A DNA stretch of 35,878 nucleotides from the NCBI GenBank assembly GCA_017471025.1, contig JAFUWX010000033.1, positions 1 through 35,878 on the forward strand. Reading direction: 5' to 3'. This DNA comes from Bacteroidales bacterium (GTDB lineage Bacteria > Bacteroidota > Bacteroidia > Bacteroidales > UBA932). The notes under the pieces are model-generated. The model saw only the letters and a list, made by a program, of their open reading frames with translations. It was not told where the DNA came from and made no database searches. Shown here piece by piece: positions 16,744 to 26,363 of this stretch (within the stretch, counting starts at the first letter, position 1; the number at the start of each line of letters is the position of its first letter). The translations under genes were made by a program, and so were the position numbers.

Positions 16744-19700
16744 CAGGAACGGGTTATGCTCCGGTACAGGGCCGGGACGACGAAGAGACTGACCAGGGTA
16801 CCCGCCGTCATGCCGGCCACGATGACCAGCGACAGGGGGAACTGGAGGTCGGCGCCGAGGTTGCCGCGCCAGAGGAAGGGACAGACGGCCAGGATGGTCG
16901 TCAAGGACGTCATGATGATGGCCTTGAGCCGGCGCTGCCCGGCCGTCAGGATGGCCTCGTCCGTGGACATGCCCTCCCGGCGCAGGCGGTTGATGGTGTC
17001 GATCTTGAGGATGGAATCGTTGATGACGATGCCGGTGATGACCACCAGGCCGATCATGGACATGAGGTTGAGGGTCTCGCCGCAGAGCCACAGCACCCCG
17101 ATGGCCACGCAAGCGTCGATGACGACTTCCAGCAGGATGATCACGGGCTGCAGGAGCGATTCGAACTGTGCGGCCAGGATGAGGTACAGCAGCACGATGG
17201 CGATCAGGAAGGTCAGCAGCAGGTCCCGGATCATGTCGCGCGTGGAGAACCAGCTGCCGGAGAATCCCGCCTCGAAACGGCCGTCCCGGGCGACGGCGCC
17301 GCGCACCGCTTCCATGGCCGCCGGCACATCGCGGTAGTCAATGTCGAACGCCACGGGATAGTAGGTGCCTTCCGGGCCTGAAAACAGGCTCTTGAGGTCT
17401 TCTGCCGTCCCTTGCCGCATCAAGGCGCTGAGCGGGATGTCGGTCTGGCCGGCGCGTACCGTGGTGCTCTCCAAGATCCTGGAGAGGGATTGCGGGTCGG
17501 TACTGATCAGCACCGGCACCGACCGGTCGCCCTGGACAAGGGTCAGCACGCGGTTGCTGCGCAGGGCGCTCCGCAGCGATGACAGCAGGGCGGGATACCC
17601 CACGCCGGAGAGCGCCATCCGCTCCGGGTCCGCGGTAAACACGATTTGTTCCTTGACCGGAATGGCCGGGATGGCCGTCCCGGGCATCGCCTCCCGGATG
17701 GCGGCCAGGCAGGTACGGAGCGAGGCCACGTCCGCCTCCTCCGACACCGTGCTGTGCAGGCGGGCGGTCAGGGGCGCTTCCCGGCTACCGAAAGCCAGGT
17801 CGAAGATATTGCCCGCCGGAGAGAATGCATAGCCGGCGCTGGGCCACAGCCGGTGGATGGAGGTCTCCAGCCGCGCTTGGGCATCCGTCAGGTCCTGTTC
17901 CCGGTCATAAGCCAGATAGAGCATGCCTTCGCCGCTTCCCAGGTCGCCGTCGTGGTCCAGGACGAACTGCTGTACCCCGGCCATGGCCGTTCGGTGCAGC
18001 GGCGCGGCCTCGTCCTCCAGCAGGGCCAGCCGCCGGATGCCTTCCTCGGGCGAGAGGCTTTCGTTCCAGTCGATACGAAGCAGGGTATCGGTCCGGGTCA
18101 GGTGGGGCAGGGTGGCTTTCGGGATGAACAGGAAGCCCAGCACGGCCCCGATGGCGGACAGGCCGACCAGCGCCCAGGCTACGCCCCGGTGGCGCAGCAT
18201 CCAGCTGTTCACCCGGCCGTCCCAGCGCTCCAGCGCCGGGGTAAAAGCGATGCGCTCCAGCAGCGGATGCGGACGGAAGGCCGTCTGACGCCGGTACCAG
18301 CAGAAATAATAGACCGGCACGGCGGTAATGGTCACGAGCCAGGAAGTGAACAGGACGATGGCGACAGCCAGGGCCTGGTCGCGGAACAAGGCGCCGGCGA
18401 GGCCGTTGATGCTGACCAGGGGAATGAATACCGCGCAGGTGGTCAGGATGGCGCTCAGCATCGGAGCCGTCACTTCCCGCGTACCCGTGAGCACGGACGC
18501 CCGCAAGGAGTCGCCCCGCTGCCAGCGTCCGGTGATGTTGTCCACCAGGATCAGCGTATTGTCCGTCATCATGCCGACACCCAGCAACAGCCCGGATAAG
18601 GATATGATATTCAGCGACATCCCGGCCAGTCGGAAGACCAGCATCGCAAAAACGAGCGACACGGGAATGGTGACGGCGACCAAGGCCGGGCTGCGGAAAT
18701 CCCGCATGAACAGGAAAATGGCCAGGCAGGCCAGCAGGATGCCGATGATGATGCTCTGAATCAGGTTGCCGATGGAATAGTCCAGCAGGGCCGTCTGGTC
18801 GCGGGTCAGGGTGAACTCCACGTCCGGATAATCCGTCCGCATCGTCTCCATCAACGCGGTGACGCTCCGGCGCAGGTCGCTCATCCGGGCGTCGCTCTGC
18901 TTGATGACGGCCAGGCTCACGGCGGGCTGACCGTCCGAGGTGAGCATGCCGGCGCGCGGGGCGGGTACTTCTTCGACCGAAGCGATTTCGCCCAGCTGCA
19001 GGAGCTGTCCGTCGTGGTTGATCCACAGGTCGCGGATTTCCCCGACGTCGGCGACATTTGACTGGAAACGTACGCCATATCGATACTGTCCGTCCCGGAT
19101 GGTCAGGCTTCCGAGCCGGATATCGGCCGAACGTACCAGGGACTCCAACTGCGTCGGGGTGATGCCGCACTGGGCCATCCGGGCGGCGTCGGGCACGATC
19201 AAGATTTCCGCTTCCTCATATCCGCTCGCGTCCACCATGGAGACGGCGTCCAGCTGCTCCAGGCGCTTGACGATAACATCGCGGGCGAAGCGGCTCAGGG
19301 CAAGGAAATCCCCGTTCCGCGCCGTCAGGTTCAGGTAGAAGGCCGGGAGGTCGGTCGCGCTGGCTTTCATGACCTTGGGCCGGCTGATGTCCGGCAGGGA
19401 ACCCATTGCGCGGTCCAGCTTTTCGTTGACCTCGATGAAACGGTAGTCCAGGTTGTCGGCATGGCTGAAGGACAGTTTGAGACGTGCGCTGCCGTCCTTG
19501 GCCTCGCCCTGTAAGCCGGCAATGCCGTCTATCTGCCGGAACTGGTTGCGCAGCGGCCGGACGACGGCGGCATCCAGCTCCCGGGCCGACATCTGGGGCG
19601 CATCGACCTGGACGGTGATATAGGGGATATCGACATCCGGCAGCAGCGATACCGGCAGGCGCAGGGCGCACACGATGCCCACAACGAGGATGCTCCCCAG

Positions 19701-19745
19701 CACCATCGTCACGGCTATCGGTCTGTCTATGAAATGCTTCAGCAT
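16743..19745 (-). CDS. RND-family efflux permease, first of two tandem pumps
   Basis: Inner-membrane pump of 1,000 residues. The N-terminus MLKHFIDRPIAVTMVLG and the LLPDVDIPYITVQVDAPQ segment are classic for the AcrB/HAE1 group. The proton-relay site reads Asp395-Asn396 in GMMTDNTLILVDNI, a variant of the Asp-Asp pair. The helix equivalent to AcrB TM10 reads GIVINDSILKID, lacking the Lys940 position. Such substitutions occur in Bacteroidetes RND proteins, so this does not by itself mean loss of activity. Its start overlaps the MFP stop by one base (TAATG) and its stop overlaps the second pump's start. Two different RND subunits behind one MFP suggest a heteromeric pump, as in MdtBC. Confidence 0.92.
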   Translation of the reverse strand: MLKHFIDRPIAVTMVLGSILVVGIVCALRLPVSLLPDVDIPYITVQVDAPQMSARELDAAVVRPLRNQFRQIDGIAGLQGEAKDGSARLKLSFSHADNLDYRFIEVNEKLDRAMGSLPDISRPKVMKASATDLPAFYLNLTARNGDFLALSRFARDVIVKRLEQLDAVSMVDASGYEEAEILIVPDAARMAQCGITPTQLESLVRSADIRLGSLTIRDGQYRYGVRFQSNVADVGEIRDLWINHDGQLLQLGEIASVEEVPAPRAGMLTSDGQPAVSLAVIKQSDARMSDLRRSVTALMETMRTDYPDVEFTLTRDQTALLDYSIGNLIQSIIIGILLACLAIFLFMRDFRSPALVAVTIPVSLVFAMLVFRLAGMSLNIISLSGLLLGVGMMTDNTLILVDNITGRWQRGDSLRASVLTGTREVTAPMLSAILTTCAVFIPLVSINGLAGALFRDQALAVAIVLFTSWLVTITAVPVYYFCWYRRQTAFRPHPLLERIAFTPALERWDGRVNSWMLRHRGVAWALVGLSAIGAVLGFLFIPKATLPHLTRTDTLLRIDWNESLSPEEGIRRLALLEDEAAPLHRTAMAGVQQFVLDHDGDLGSGEGMLYLAYDREQDLTDAQARLETSIHRLWPSAGYAFSPAGNIFDLAFGSREAPLTARLHSTVSEEADVASLRTCLAAIREAMPGTAIPAIPVKEQIVFTADPERMALSGVGYPALLSSLRSALRSNRVLTLVQGDRSVPVLISTDPQSLSRILESTTVRAGQTDIPLSALMRQGTAEDLKSLFSGPEGTYYPVAFDIDYRDVPAAMEAVRGAVARDGRFEAGFSGSWFSTRDMIRDLLLTFLIAIVLLYLILAAQFESLLQPVIILLEVVIDACVAIGVLWLCGETLNLMSMIGLVVITGIVINDSILKIDTINRLRREGMSTDEAILTAGQRRLKAIIMTSLTTILAVCPFLWRGNLGADLQFPLSLVIVAGMTAGTLVSLFVVPALYRSITRS

Positions 19746-20818
19746 TATTTCAGGACGACGGCCGAACCGTCTGCCAGGTTGAGGTTGCCGCTCACGATCA
19801 CGCGCTCACCGGGAGCGAGGGTCGCGCCGCGGTCGCCATTGGCCTCGACGGCGTAGGATTCGGCATTGGATTCCAACAGGTTGACATAGACCCAGCGGGC
19901 GGTACCTTCCTCCGTGAGGGTGAAGAGGACGGGCAGGTTGTCCCGGATGACGACGGCGCCCTTGGGTACCACCAGGCGTCCGGGCAGGGTCTTCTCCAGC
20001 AGGACATGGACATTCATCCCGTCCAGCAGGCCGCTTGCCCCGGGTACGCTGCCGGTCAGGGTCACGAGACCGTTCTTTCCCACGGAAGGATTGATGCCGG
20101 TCACCTGGCCGCGATACTCCTGCGACCCGTCTGTGAAGGGCCTGACCCGGATGGCCATGCCGCGGGAGACGCGCGCATAATCGGCTTCCATCACCGTGAA
20201 CTGCACTTCCATCGCACTGTCATCCAGCAGCGTGCAAAGGGCCGAGGAGGGGGCGGGGTCATGGACGCGGGCGCTCAGGTCGGCAACCCGTCCCGTGAAG
20301 GGGGCCTTCAGCACGGCGCCGTCCCGGTCGTACCGGGCTTTGGCCAGGGCGTTGCATGCAGCCGTATAGCCCGAGCGCATCCGGGCCATTTCCAGGATGT
20401 CCGCCGGGATCGAAGCCGTATCTTTCGGCGTATATCCCAGACCGGCCAGCCGGTCCAGCAGGTCGAGCCGGGCGCGTTGCAGCGCGATTTGTGCCGACTC
20501 CAGGGCCAGGTCCAGGTCGGGACGGTCCAGCTGGGCGATGACGGCTCCCTTTTCCACGCGGCTGCCCGGGCTTACGTTCAGCCGGCTGATGGTGCCGGAA
20601 GTCCTGAAGGACAGGGTAGCCTTGCGCATGGCGGAGAGGCGCCCGTTGGACAGAATCTGCACCGGGAAATCCGTACGCTGCAAGGTGATGACTTCCACTT
20701 TGTTTTCTTCGGGCTGCCAGTCCCGGCGGGCCTGTGGACTGTCCGTCGTTTTTCCGCCGCGGGTCCCGCAGGCGGTCAGGGCTGTGAGCCCCAGGAGAAG
20801 GGTAAGGATATGTTTCAT
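19745..20818 (-). CDS. Membrane fusion protein (periplasmic adaptor) of the RND system
   Basis: Lipoprotein adaptor of 357 residues joining the RND pumps to the outer-membrane channel. The lipobox LTAC places the lipidated Cys at residue 17. A lipoyl/barrel-sandwich half follows (SFRTSGTISRLNVSPGSRVEKGAVIAQLD), then an alpha-helical hairpin of about 80 residues, the second lipoyl half (VLKAPFTGRVADLSARV) and a beta-barrel domain (VMEADYARVSRGMAIRVRPF). This is the standard HlyD/AcrA order. It overlaps the TolC-like gene by 4 bases (ATGA) and the first RND gene by one. Confidence 0.92.
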   Translation of the reverse strand: MKHILTLLLGLTALTACGTRGGKTTDSPQARRDWQPEENKVEVITLQRTDFPVQILSNGRLSAMRKATLSFRTSGTISRLNVSPGSRVEKGAVIAQLDRPDLDLALESAQIALQRARLDLLDRLAGLGYTPKDTASIPADILEMARMRSGYTAACNALAKARYDRDGAVLKAPFTGRVADLSARVHDPAPSSALCTLLDDSAMEVQFTVMEADYARVSRGMAIRVRPFTDGSQEYRGQVTGINPSVGKNGLVTLTGSVPGASGLLDGMNVHVLLEKTLPGRLVVPKGAVVIRDNLPVLFTLTEEGTARWVYVNLLESNAESYAVEANGDRGATLAPGERVIVSGNLNLADGSAVVLK

Positions 20819-22302
20819 GGACGACTCATCATTTTTTCGGGATCGACATCGAGTTCTTTTCCGCCGATGAAATCATACAGGGCGGCTTTGCGAAGGGTGT
20901 AATAGGACTTCCAGAAAGTGGCCAGGTCATTGATATATTTGCTGGCGGCATTGTCTTTTTCCGTCTGGGCATTGTTTAGTTCGGTCACGCCGATGGCCCC
21001 GGCGCGGAAGCGTTCCATGACCAGGGCATAGCGTTCCCGGGCGATGGCCGCGGCCCGTCGCGAGACGGTGCATTGGTCGCGTTGGCTGTTGAACTGGGCG
21101 ACTTTCGAGAAGATGTCCCGCCGGAAGTCGTTTTCGCTCTGCAGGGCGCTGGCTTCGACCACGGCCTGGGCGGCCTGGGCCTTCTGGACGCGTCCCCTGC
21201 CAAGCCCCCAGTCGAAAATCGGTACGCTGAAGCTCAGCCCCACCACTTCCTGGTCGATGGGCTGCAGGTACACGTCGCGGATCGCCGCCCCGGTCTTGGA
21301 CAGGCCGAAACGGGCGTTCAGGGTCATCGAAATGCCCCGGTTGGCTTTGGCACGGGCCACTTCCGACTGTGCCTGCAGGATTTCGAGCCGGTTGTTCAGC
21401 TGGAAGGTAGCCCGGTTCAAAGCCAGGTCCAGCACCCGGTCATAATCCAGGTACAGGTCCGGAAGCACTTCGTCCGGGGCCGGCGTCACCTCCGTCCGTT
21501 CATCCAGGCCCAGAATCGAATTGAGGGCCATCTGCGCAGCGCGCACGCCGATGGCCGTCTCGTTGATCTGGATGCTGTCGGCCAGCATCCGCATCTCCAG
21601 CTGGAGGTATTCGTCCCGGGTGATGCTGCCCAGGGCCAGCCGCTCCCGGGCGACGGCATGCAGCATCCCGGAGTTCTCGTAATTGGACAGGGCGATGGCC
21701 TGTTTCTCCCGGGCCAGGACCAGGTCGTAGAAGGCCCCGACGGTGCGGATGCCCACCTCTTCCATCTGCTCCAGATAGTGCCGTTTGGCCTTCTCATAGG
21801 CAATCGGTTCGATCATCTTGTCCCATTTGAACCGGTTGTAGGCCATCAGCGGCTGGTTGTAGGAGAGGGTCACAGGCTGGGCGTACCAGGTCAGGCCGGC
21901 ATGTTTGCCGTATTGGTCGATCCGCGAGAGGTCGGTGTATAGCGACAAAGTGCCGCCCGTGAAGGTGACGTTCTGGTTGACCGCCAGCCCCAGGCTGTTC
22001 TGCAGGTTGTACGTGTTGGCATAGACCATGTTGCCGTTTTCGAAATTCTGCAGCAAGGTCAGCGACCGGTCGAAATTCATCAGGTTGCCGTACAGCACCA
22101 CGGAGGGCAGACGGCTGGCTTTGTAGGAGCGCCAGGCCCAGTAGGCGGACACGAATTCGTTTCGGGCAGCCAGCGCTTCGACGGATTGCCCACCCGCCAG
22201 ATCCAAGGCTTCGGCCAGGGTCATACGCTGCGCGCCGACCGATCCGCAGAGCAGCAGGCCCGCAGCGCCGGAAATGAATATTGTAAGTAAGCGTTTCATC
22301 AT
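20815..22302 (-). CDS. TolC-like outer-membrane efflux protein
   Basis: Outer-membrane channel of 495 residues with a cleavable signal peptide (ending near SVGAQ, no lipobox) and the OEP/TolC pattern. It opens with MTLAEALDLA, has two long helical repeats (VLAREKQAIALSNYENSG..., later REDIFSKVAQFNSQRDQ-type and ERYALVMERFRAGAIGVTELNNAQ), and ends in helices. It completes the tripartite RND exporter encoded downstream. Two ATG codons are adjacent; the first (22302) overlaps the TGA of the ligase-like gene by 4 bases and the second by 1. This tight junction ties the exporter to the ligase-like and signal-peptidase genes. Confidence 0.9.
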   Translation of the reverse strand: MMKRLLTIFISGAAGLLLCGSVGAQRMTLAEALDLAGGQSVEALAARNEFVSAYWAWRSYKASRLPSVVLYGNLMNFDRSLTLLQNFENGNMVYANTYNLQNSLGLAVNQNVTFTGGTLSLYTDLSRIDQYGKHAGLTWYAQPVTLSYNQPLMAYNRFKWDKMIEPIAYEKAKRHYLEQMEEVGIRTVGAFYDLVLAREKQAIALSNYENSGMLHAVARERLALGSITRDEYLQLEMRMLADSIQINETAIGVRAAQMALNSILGLDERTEVTPAPDEVLPDLYLDYDRVLDLALNRATFQLNNRLEILQAQSEVARAKANRGISMTLNARFGLSKTGAAIRDVYLQPIDQEVVGLSFSVPIFDWGLGRGRVQKAQAAQAVVEASALQSENDFRRDIFSKVAQFNSQRDQCTVSRRAAAIARERYALVMERFRAGAIGVTELNNAQTEKDNAASKYINDLATFWKSYYTLRKAALYDFIGGKELDVDPEKMMSRP

Positions 22303-23807
22303 ATCTTCAGTCGCTCATTTTCCTGCAAAATCTGTTCCCTGATGCCCTGCATGGCCCGGTTGCGGGGGTTGACCGGCAGTGAGAGGGCGAGTTCGGCCTC
22401 CTTCCGGGCGGCATCGTAGCGACCCGTCTGCTGGTATAACCTGATCAGGAGCAAATGGGGATATAAGCGGCATGGTACCTGGAAAGAAGCATAGCGATAC
22501 GCTTCTTCCGCCTCCTCGAATTCTCCCATCGCTTGGAGGTTTTTCCCGATGATATTATGGAACATCGGGTCACAGGAATACTCAACTCCGCGACGGAGTA
22601 CTTCCAGGCTGTGCCCGTATGCCCCCTCCTTGTGCAGTGCTAATCCATATTCGTACAAATACCGGAAGTCATGTTGCAAGACTGGGTAGTATTCCCCAAG
22701 AGCATCGGCCAGTCCCGAATAATAGTCGCCGGTTTTGGAAAAAGACAACATGGATACGGCATCCTGCGCTTCCTGCCAGGCCTTGCGACGTTTCGCTGTC
22801 ACCAGGGTCCCGGTCAAGATGATGCACAGGATAGCCAACCCAAGCAAGCGTTTCCAACCGGCCGGATTGTTCGGTGCAAGAGCTGCCCCGAGCAGGACGG
22901 CCAGGACCGCCCTTAGGAGGGGTTGACTCATCGGGTAAGAGGCGAATGCGAAGACAGCCAAGGTGACTGCGCCATAACGGAGCGGTGTTCCCCCCAGACG
23001 GATAATGCATAAAGTTCCTGCGCCCAAAGCCAGCAGCAACAGCGGGATTCCGCCAGCAATAGCCAGCCCCAGATATTCGTTGAAAGGGTATTCCGGGCAG
23101 CCGGCCATCTTGATTTCGACATCATGTCTGCCTCCCTGTGCGAAATAGTCATGCTGAACAATTCCATAGGCCCCCATTTCATGGCCGAAGCCCCACCCTG
23201 ACAGGGGCTTTTCACGGATGGCCAACAATTCCATGTGCCAGATGTGCAGGCGGCCGATGGCGGATTCCTTTTTTAGGAAAAATACCCCGCCAAGCAGGAT
23301 AGCGACCAGTAGAATGCCGGGAATTATCAACCGGCTGTGATGCTTCAGCCAGTTCCGAACGGCAACTTGCTCCAAAGCATACACCGAGACTCCAGCAGCA
23401 GCGGCAATCCAGGCTGTCCGGCTCATTGTGGCGGGAAGTGGTATCAGACAAATCGCGGCACACCCGGCTGCGAACCATGCTGATAGAATGGCTGGCCGTG
23501 ATTCTTTTTCAGCCCGGAAAGGATTGACAAGATATGCCCTGTTCGTGACTGCATCACAGATGGAAACGACGCCAGCAACAGCCAGAAAGCCACCCAGCGG
23601 TCCGGGATTGTCAAATGTACCGGTCAGGCTGAACATGGCGTGGCGCGATAGCGCTAATCCGAAAATTTGACGGACTCCGATAATTGCTTCTGTCAGCCCG
23701 GCCATCTCAATGCATAGAATGGCTAAGCGGCGAGTCAGCCGTGGCCACCATCCGGCCAAGGTCGCTGTTAAACAAGTTATAAACAAGAATGGAGAAACGT
23801 TTTCCAT
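22299..23807 (-). CDS. O-antigen-ligase-like (Wzy_C) membrane protein with C-terminal TPRs
   Basis: Polytopic membrane protein of 502 residues. The first 330 residues hold about ten hydrophobic segments. A TGTFDNPGPLGGFLA motif (about 62-76) and a KPLSGWGFGHE motif at the start of a large periplasmic loop are typical of the O-antigen ligase/Wzy polymerase superfamily (Wzy_C, PF04932 from memory). The last 150 residues are TPR-like helices (EFEEAEEAYRYASFQVP and GRYDAARKEAELALSLP). Known members join polysaccharides to lipid A or to proteins. There are no glycosyltransferase genes here, so the substrate is unclear. It follows the signal peptidase/transglutaminase gene by 6 bases and is ATGA-coupled to the exporter, suggesting a role in processing or attaching an exported product. 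Confidence 0.8.
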   Translation of the reverse strand: MENVSPFLFITCLTATLAGWWPRLTRRLAILCIEMAGLTEAIIGVRQIFGLALSRHAMFSLTGTFDNPGPLGGFLAVAGVVSICDAVTNRAYLVNPFRAEKESRPAILSAWFAAGCAAICLIPLPATMSRTAWIAAAAGVSVYALEQVAVRNWLKHHSRLIIPGILLVAILLGGVFFLKKESAIGRLHIWHMELLAIREKPLSGWGFGHEMGAYGIVQHDYFAQGGRHDVEIKMAGCPEYPFNEYLGLAIAGGIPLLLLALGAGTLCIIRLGGTPLRYGAVTLAVFAFASYPMSQPLLRAVLAVLLGAALAPNNPAGWKRLLGLAILCIILTGTLVTAKRRKAWQEAQDAVSMLSFSKTGDYYSGLADALGEYYPVLQHDFRYLYEYGLALHKEGAYGHSLEVLRRGVEYSCDPMFHNIIGKNLQAMGEFEEAEEAYRYASFQVPCRLYPHLLLIRLYQQTGRYDAARKEAELALSLPVNPRNRAMQGIREQILQENERLKI

Positions 23808-23813
23808 AAATGT

Positions 23814-26363
23814 TTATTTGCTAACGAAAACTTGCTGCCCATTTTGATTGATGATGAAGGAAAACTCTTCTCTTCCCCGTGTATAATTCTTAAGGTAGAA
23901 TACAGCATTGCTGGGCGCATTATCGTATATGAGAATTGTATCCCGAGCAATCTGGCGTCCAAGCCCTATCCATCCGGAAGGGCCATCTAAGTACATCAAT
24001 TCATATTCATCTCCAAAGCGGATGAAATTGTCGTCATTTCGTGGAACCCATTCAATTACGCTGACATGTTCGTTCTGTCCTAAATCGACAACAATCTTCC
24101 CGTTAATTGCTTCAGATCGGAAATATGTCAATTCATCGTTATCAATAATACTCTCAGCTTTTCGACCCCAACCAGGCTTATCTGTCATGAAGATACGAGT
24201 TGAATGGATTGTGTCCTGTCTGTCAAAATCTCTAAAAAAACGTAGCTCGGCCATTTGTGCTGGCCGTCCAGGTGATGCTGATAACTTAACGAACCGCATC
24301 GATGTATCAGGGTAAATCCAGTTATAATTGGATTGTGTACCTGGTAGGTAATAATCGTATGTTTTGGATGAGAAATGCGGATCTATATCCGCTTCGATTC
24401 TCATCATTTTAGATAATTGCATGTGCTCAATAAGCCAAAAGGGTATTCTCCTTTTCCGTTTCACTTGGACAACACGACGATGAATAGTATCTGGGTGAAA
24501 ATATGTAACATGGCCGGAAGAATCTGGGATAAACGGGTAGCTGACCAAGTTTTCATTGCGCATTAAGATATATGTATTTCCAGGCTCGATATTTTTTATA
24601 TGCACGGTTTTTTTATGGACTGCAGGCCTGTAGAAAGGATGCCATTGTCCATATGCGAAGACAGCGAGTTGCACCTCTCCAGGTGTATCCATTTTTATTT
24701 TTATGCTATTATGCCCGAAATAAGATGATGTAACATCTTTAAAGAGAGAACCCTGTTCTGGGAAGAACATGCGCCGATATACTTTTCCCTTTAACAATCC
24801 GTCAGAACCACCTCTACGAGCGACAATTCCATTCCAGCTATCCATCCAAAACATTTCATAACGTCCGGTGCTGTCCAAAACCATATTCCAGATGTGTGTC
24901 CCGTCAATTCGACTATAATCGGTTGTGACTGGAATTCCCAACGCTCTGAATAAGTATAATGCAAAGTCAGTACTTTCACGGCAGGTTCCTATGCGATGAT
25001 TCAGCAGGAACTTAGGCCCTAAAGAAGGAAGATTACAGACATCGTGGTAGTAAAAAGAAGTATCCTTTAAACATCGCTGTATGGTACTTACAGCCACTAT
25101 AATATCAGAACTCTTACATAATGAATCCATAAGGGGGGCATATCTTTGTTCGTAAATTTCACGCCATTCTTCCGGACGTTCATCTCCGACCCTATAGGGC
25201 AGGATGAAGTTACAAAATTGCTCAAATGATATGTACCGTGACCAAGGACGCTTACGCCAACTTGCGAATGCCCTGTCTATATTGCTAATTAATAAACTAG
25301 CTGATATTAATTGTTGGTCATATATACGCATGTTAGGCATTTTTACATAAGATTTAAGTTTGCTGTCGCATTCCTTGCGTAAATGTGCCATACTGGCGAG
25401 TGTCGCTTTGATAGAGTCTTCTGAATCAGACTCAATGTATGAATAGTGATATGGCATTGCCGCAATTAGATATTCTGCTGCGAGCCTTTTTAAAGAATCG
25501 GTCTCATAATAATCCAATACATATTCGAGATTGCTTCGATTATCAGCGGCTGTATTAAGAGCCGTTCGGATACCGTTTCTGAAAGATTTGTGAAATGTTC
25601 TTTTCTTATGAGTTTTCCCAATAACGAAATCATCGGGAACGATGCCGAAGTAACGGCTGTCACGGGAGTTGTCCACGAGGTCTCCGCCAAAAAAATAATA
25701 GTCGTGCCTGAAAGTATAAGTTGTAAGACTGTCCGCTATTTGAGCCTGCGGGATACCGGTCTCGTATTCTATGGCTCGGGCATAGATGGCAGCAGATATG
25801 GAATCTATGGCGACTGTGTCCCCTTTTCGAGGCACATAGACGGGTCCCATGTTCTTGATGCTCCAACCCGGAAGGTACGGGAAGGCGGGAAGAAAAACGC
25901 CCTTTTCCGCCAGCGTGCTGTCTGATGCCTCACAGAGGGCGCGTTGTGCCGGAATAGATCCCGTCCGAAGTCCGTTCCGTAAATAATAGCCGTCACGGAT
26001 ACATAAGGTGTCTCCCGGAGAGGCTATGCAGCGTTTGATATATACGCGGTTAATTTTAAACGAGATGTGTCCGTCACCGAAAGGGTCTGGATCATTGAAG
26101 ATGACCAGATCGTCGTGCTGGATTCTCCCGAGTCCATGGAGGCGAAAGCATTTCAGTTTAGGCTGAGAAAAGTCGAAGGAGGTGTAAATGCGGCAGCCCA
26201 AAGGCAGTTTGTTCGCCCATACGACTTGACCGTCCCGTAGCGTGGGATACATGGACTCTCCGCGAACGATGAACCAGTCCGTTATGCAGATACGCGCCAG
26301 CACCCCCGCCAGCACGATGGCGACGAGGGTGTATGCGGTATATCTGATAAGGCGTTGAGGCAT
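23814..26363 (-). CDS. Signal peptidase I fused to a transglutaminase-like domain and a C-terminal discoidin-like domain
   Basis: An 849-residue fusion. Residues 1-255 are a complete signal peptidase I: one transmembrane helix (8-27), catalytic Ser37 in GESMYPTL, catalytic Lys110 in YIKRCIASPGD, GPVYVPRKGD, and the C-terminal box GDLVDNSRDSRYFG (227-240). Residues about 270-520 are a transglutaminase-like domain with MPYHYSY, CNFILPYRVGDE and an intact triad, Cys461 (GTCRESTDFALYLFRALG), His490 (THIWNMV) and Asp508 (WMDSW). The last 250 residues are beta-rich and end in a galactose-binding/discoidin-like module (IIDNDELTYFRS, IVVDLGQ, VIEWVPRNDD). Signal peptidase topology puts everything after the helix in the periplasm. 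I start at ATG 26363, not the TTG at 26372. G+C falls from about 60% at the 5' end to about 40% after 25.7 kb, suggesting a chimeric origin. Probably matures exported proteins such as the NVEALA peptides (inference). Confidence 0.88.
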   Translation of the reverse strand: MPQRLIRYTAYTLVAIVLAGVLARICITDWFIVRGESMYPTLRDGQVVWANKLPLGCRIYTSFDFSQPKLKCFRLHGLGRIQHDDLVIFNDPDPFGDGHISFKINRVYIKRCIASPGDTLCIRDGYYLRNGLRTGSIPAQRALCEASDSTLAEKGVFLPAFPYLPGWSIKNMGPVYVPRKGDTVAIDSISAAIYARAIEYETGIPQAQIADSLTTYTFRHDYYFFGGDLVDNSRDSRYFGIVPDDFVIGKTHKKRTFHKSFRNGIRTALNTAADNRSNLEYVLDYYETDSLKRLAAEYLIAAMPYHYSYIESDSEDSIKATLASMAHLRKECDSKLKSYVKMPNMRIYDQQLISASLLISNIDRAFASWRKRPWSRYISFEQFCNFILPYRVGDERPEEWREIYEQRYAPLMDSLCKSSDIIVAVSTIQRCLKDTSFYYHDVCNLPSLGPKFLLNHRIGTCRESTDFALYLFRALGIPVTTDYSRIDGTHIWNMVLDSTGRYEMFWMDSWNGIVARRGGSDGLLKGKVYRRMFFPEQGSLFKDVTSSYFGHNSIKIKMDTPGEVQLAVFAYGQWHPFYRPAVHKKTVHIKNIEPGNTYILMRNENLVSYPFIPDSSGHVTYFHPDTIHRRVVQVKRKRRIPFWLIEHMQLSKMMRIEADIDPHFSSKTYDYYLPGTQSNYNWIYPDTSMRFVKLSASPGRPAQMAELRFFRDFDRQDTIHSTRIFMTDKPGWGRKAESIIDNDELTYFRSEAINGKIVVDLGQNEHVSVIEWVPRNDDNFIRFGDEYELMYLDGPSGWIGLGRQIARDTILIYDNAPSNAVFYLKNYTRGREEFSFIINQNGQQVFVSK

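Noticed and set aside
16744-17112. Upstream extension of the second RND gene to give 1,162 codons
   Set aside because: The extra 123 residues are His/Arg-rich shadow of the first RND gene in another frame. The ATG at 16743 gives a normal RND N-terminus and overlaps the previous stop.
22299-23807. Reading the ligase-like gene as part of an O-antigen or capsule cluster
   Set aside because: No glycosyltransferase, flippase or sugar-nucleotide genes lie nearby; its neighbours are the peptidase fusion and an efflux system.
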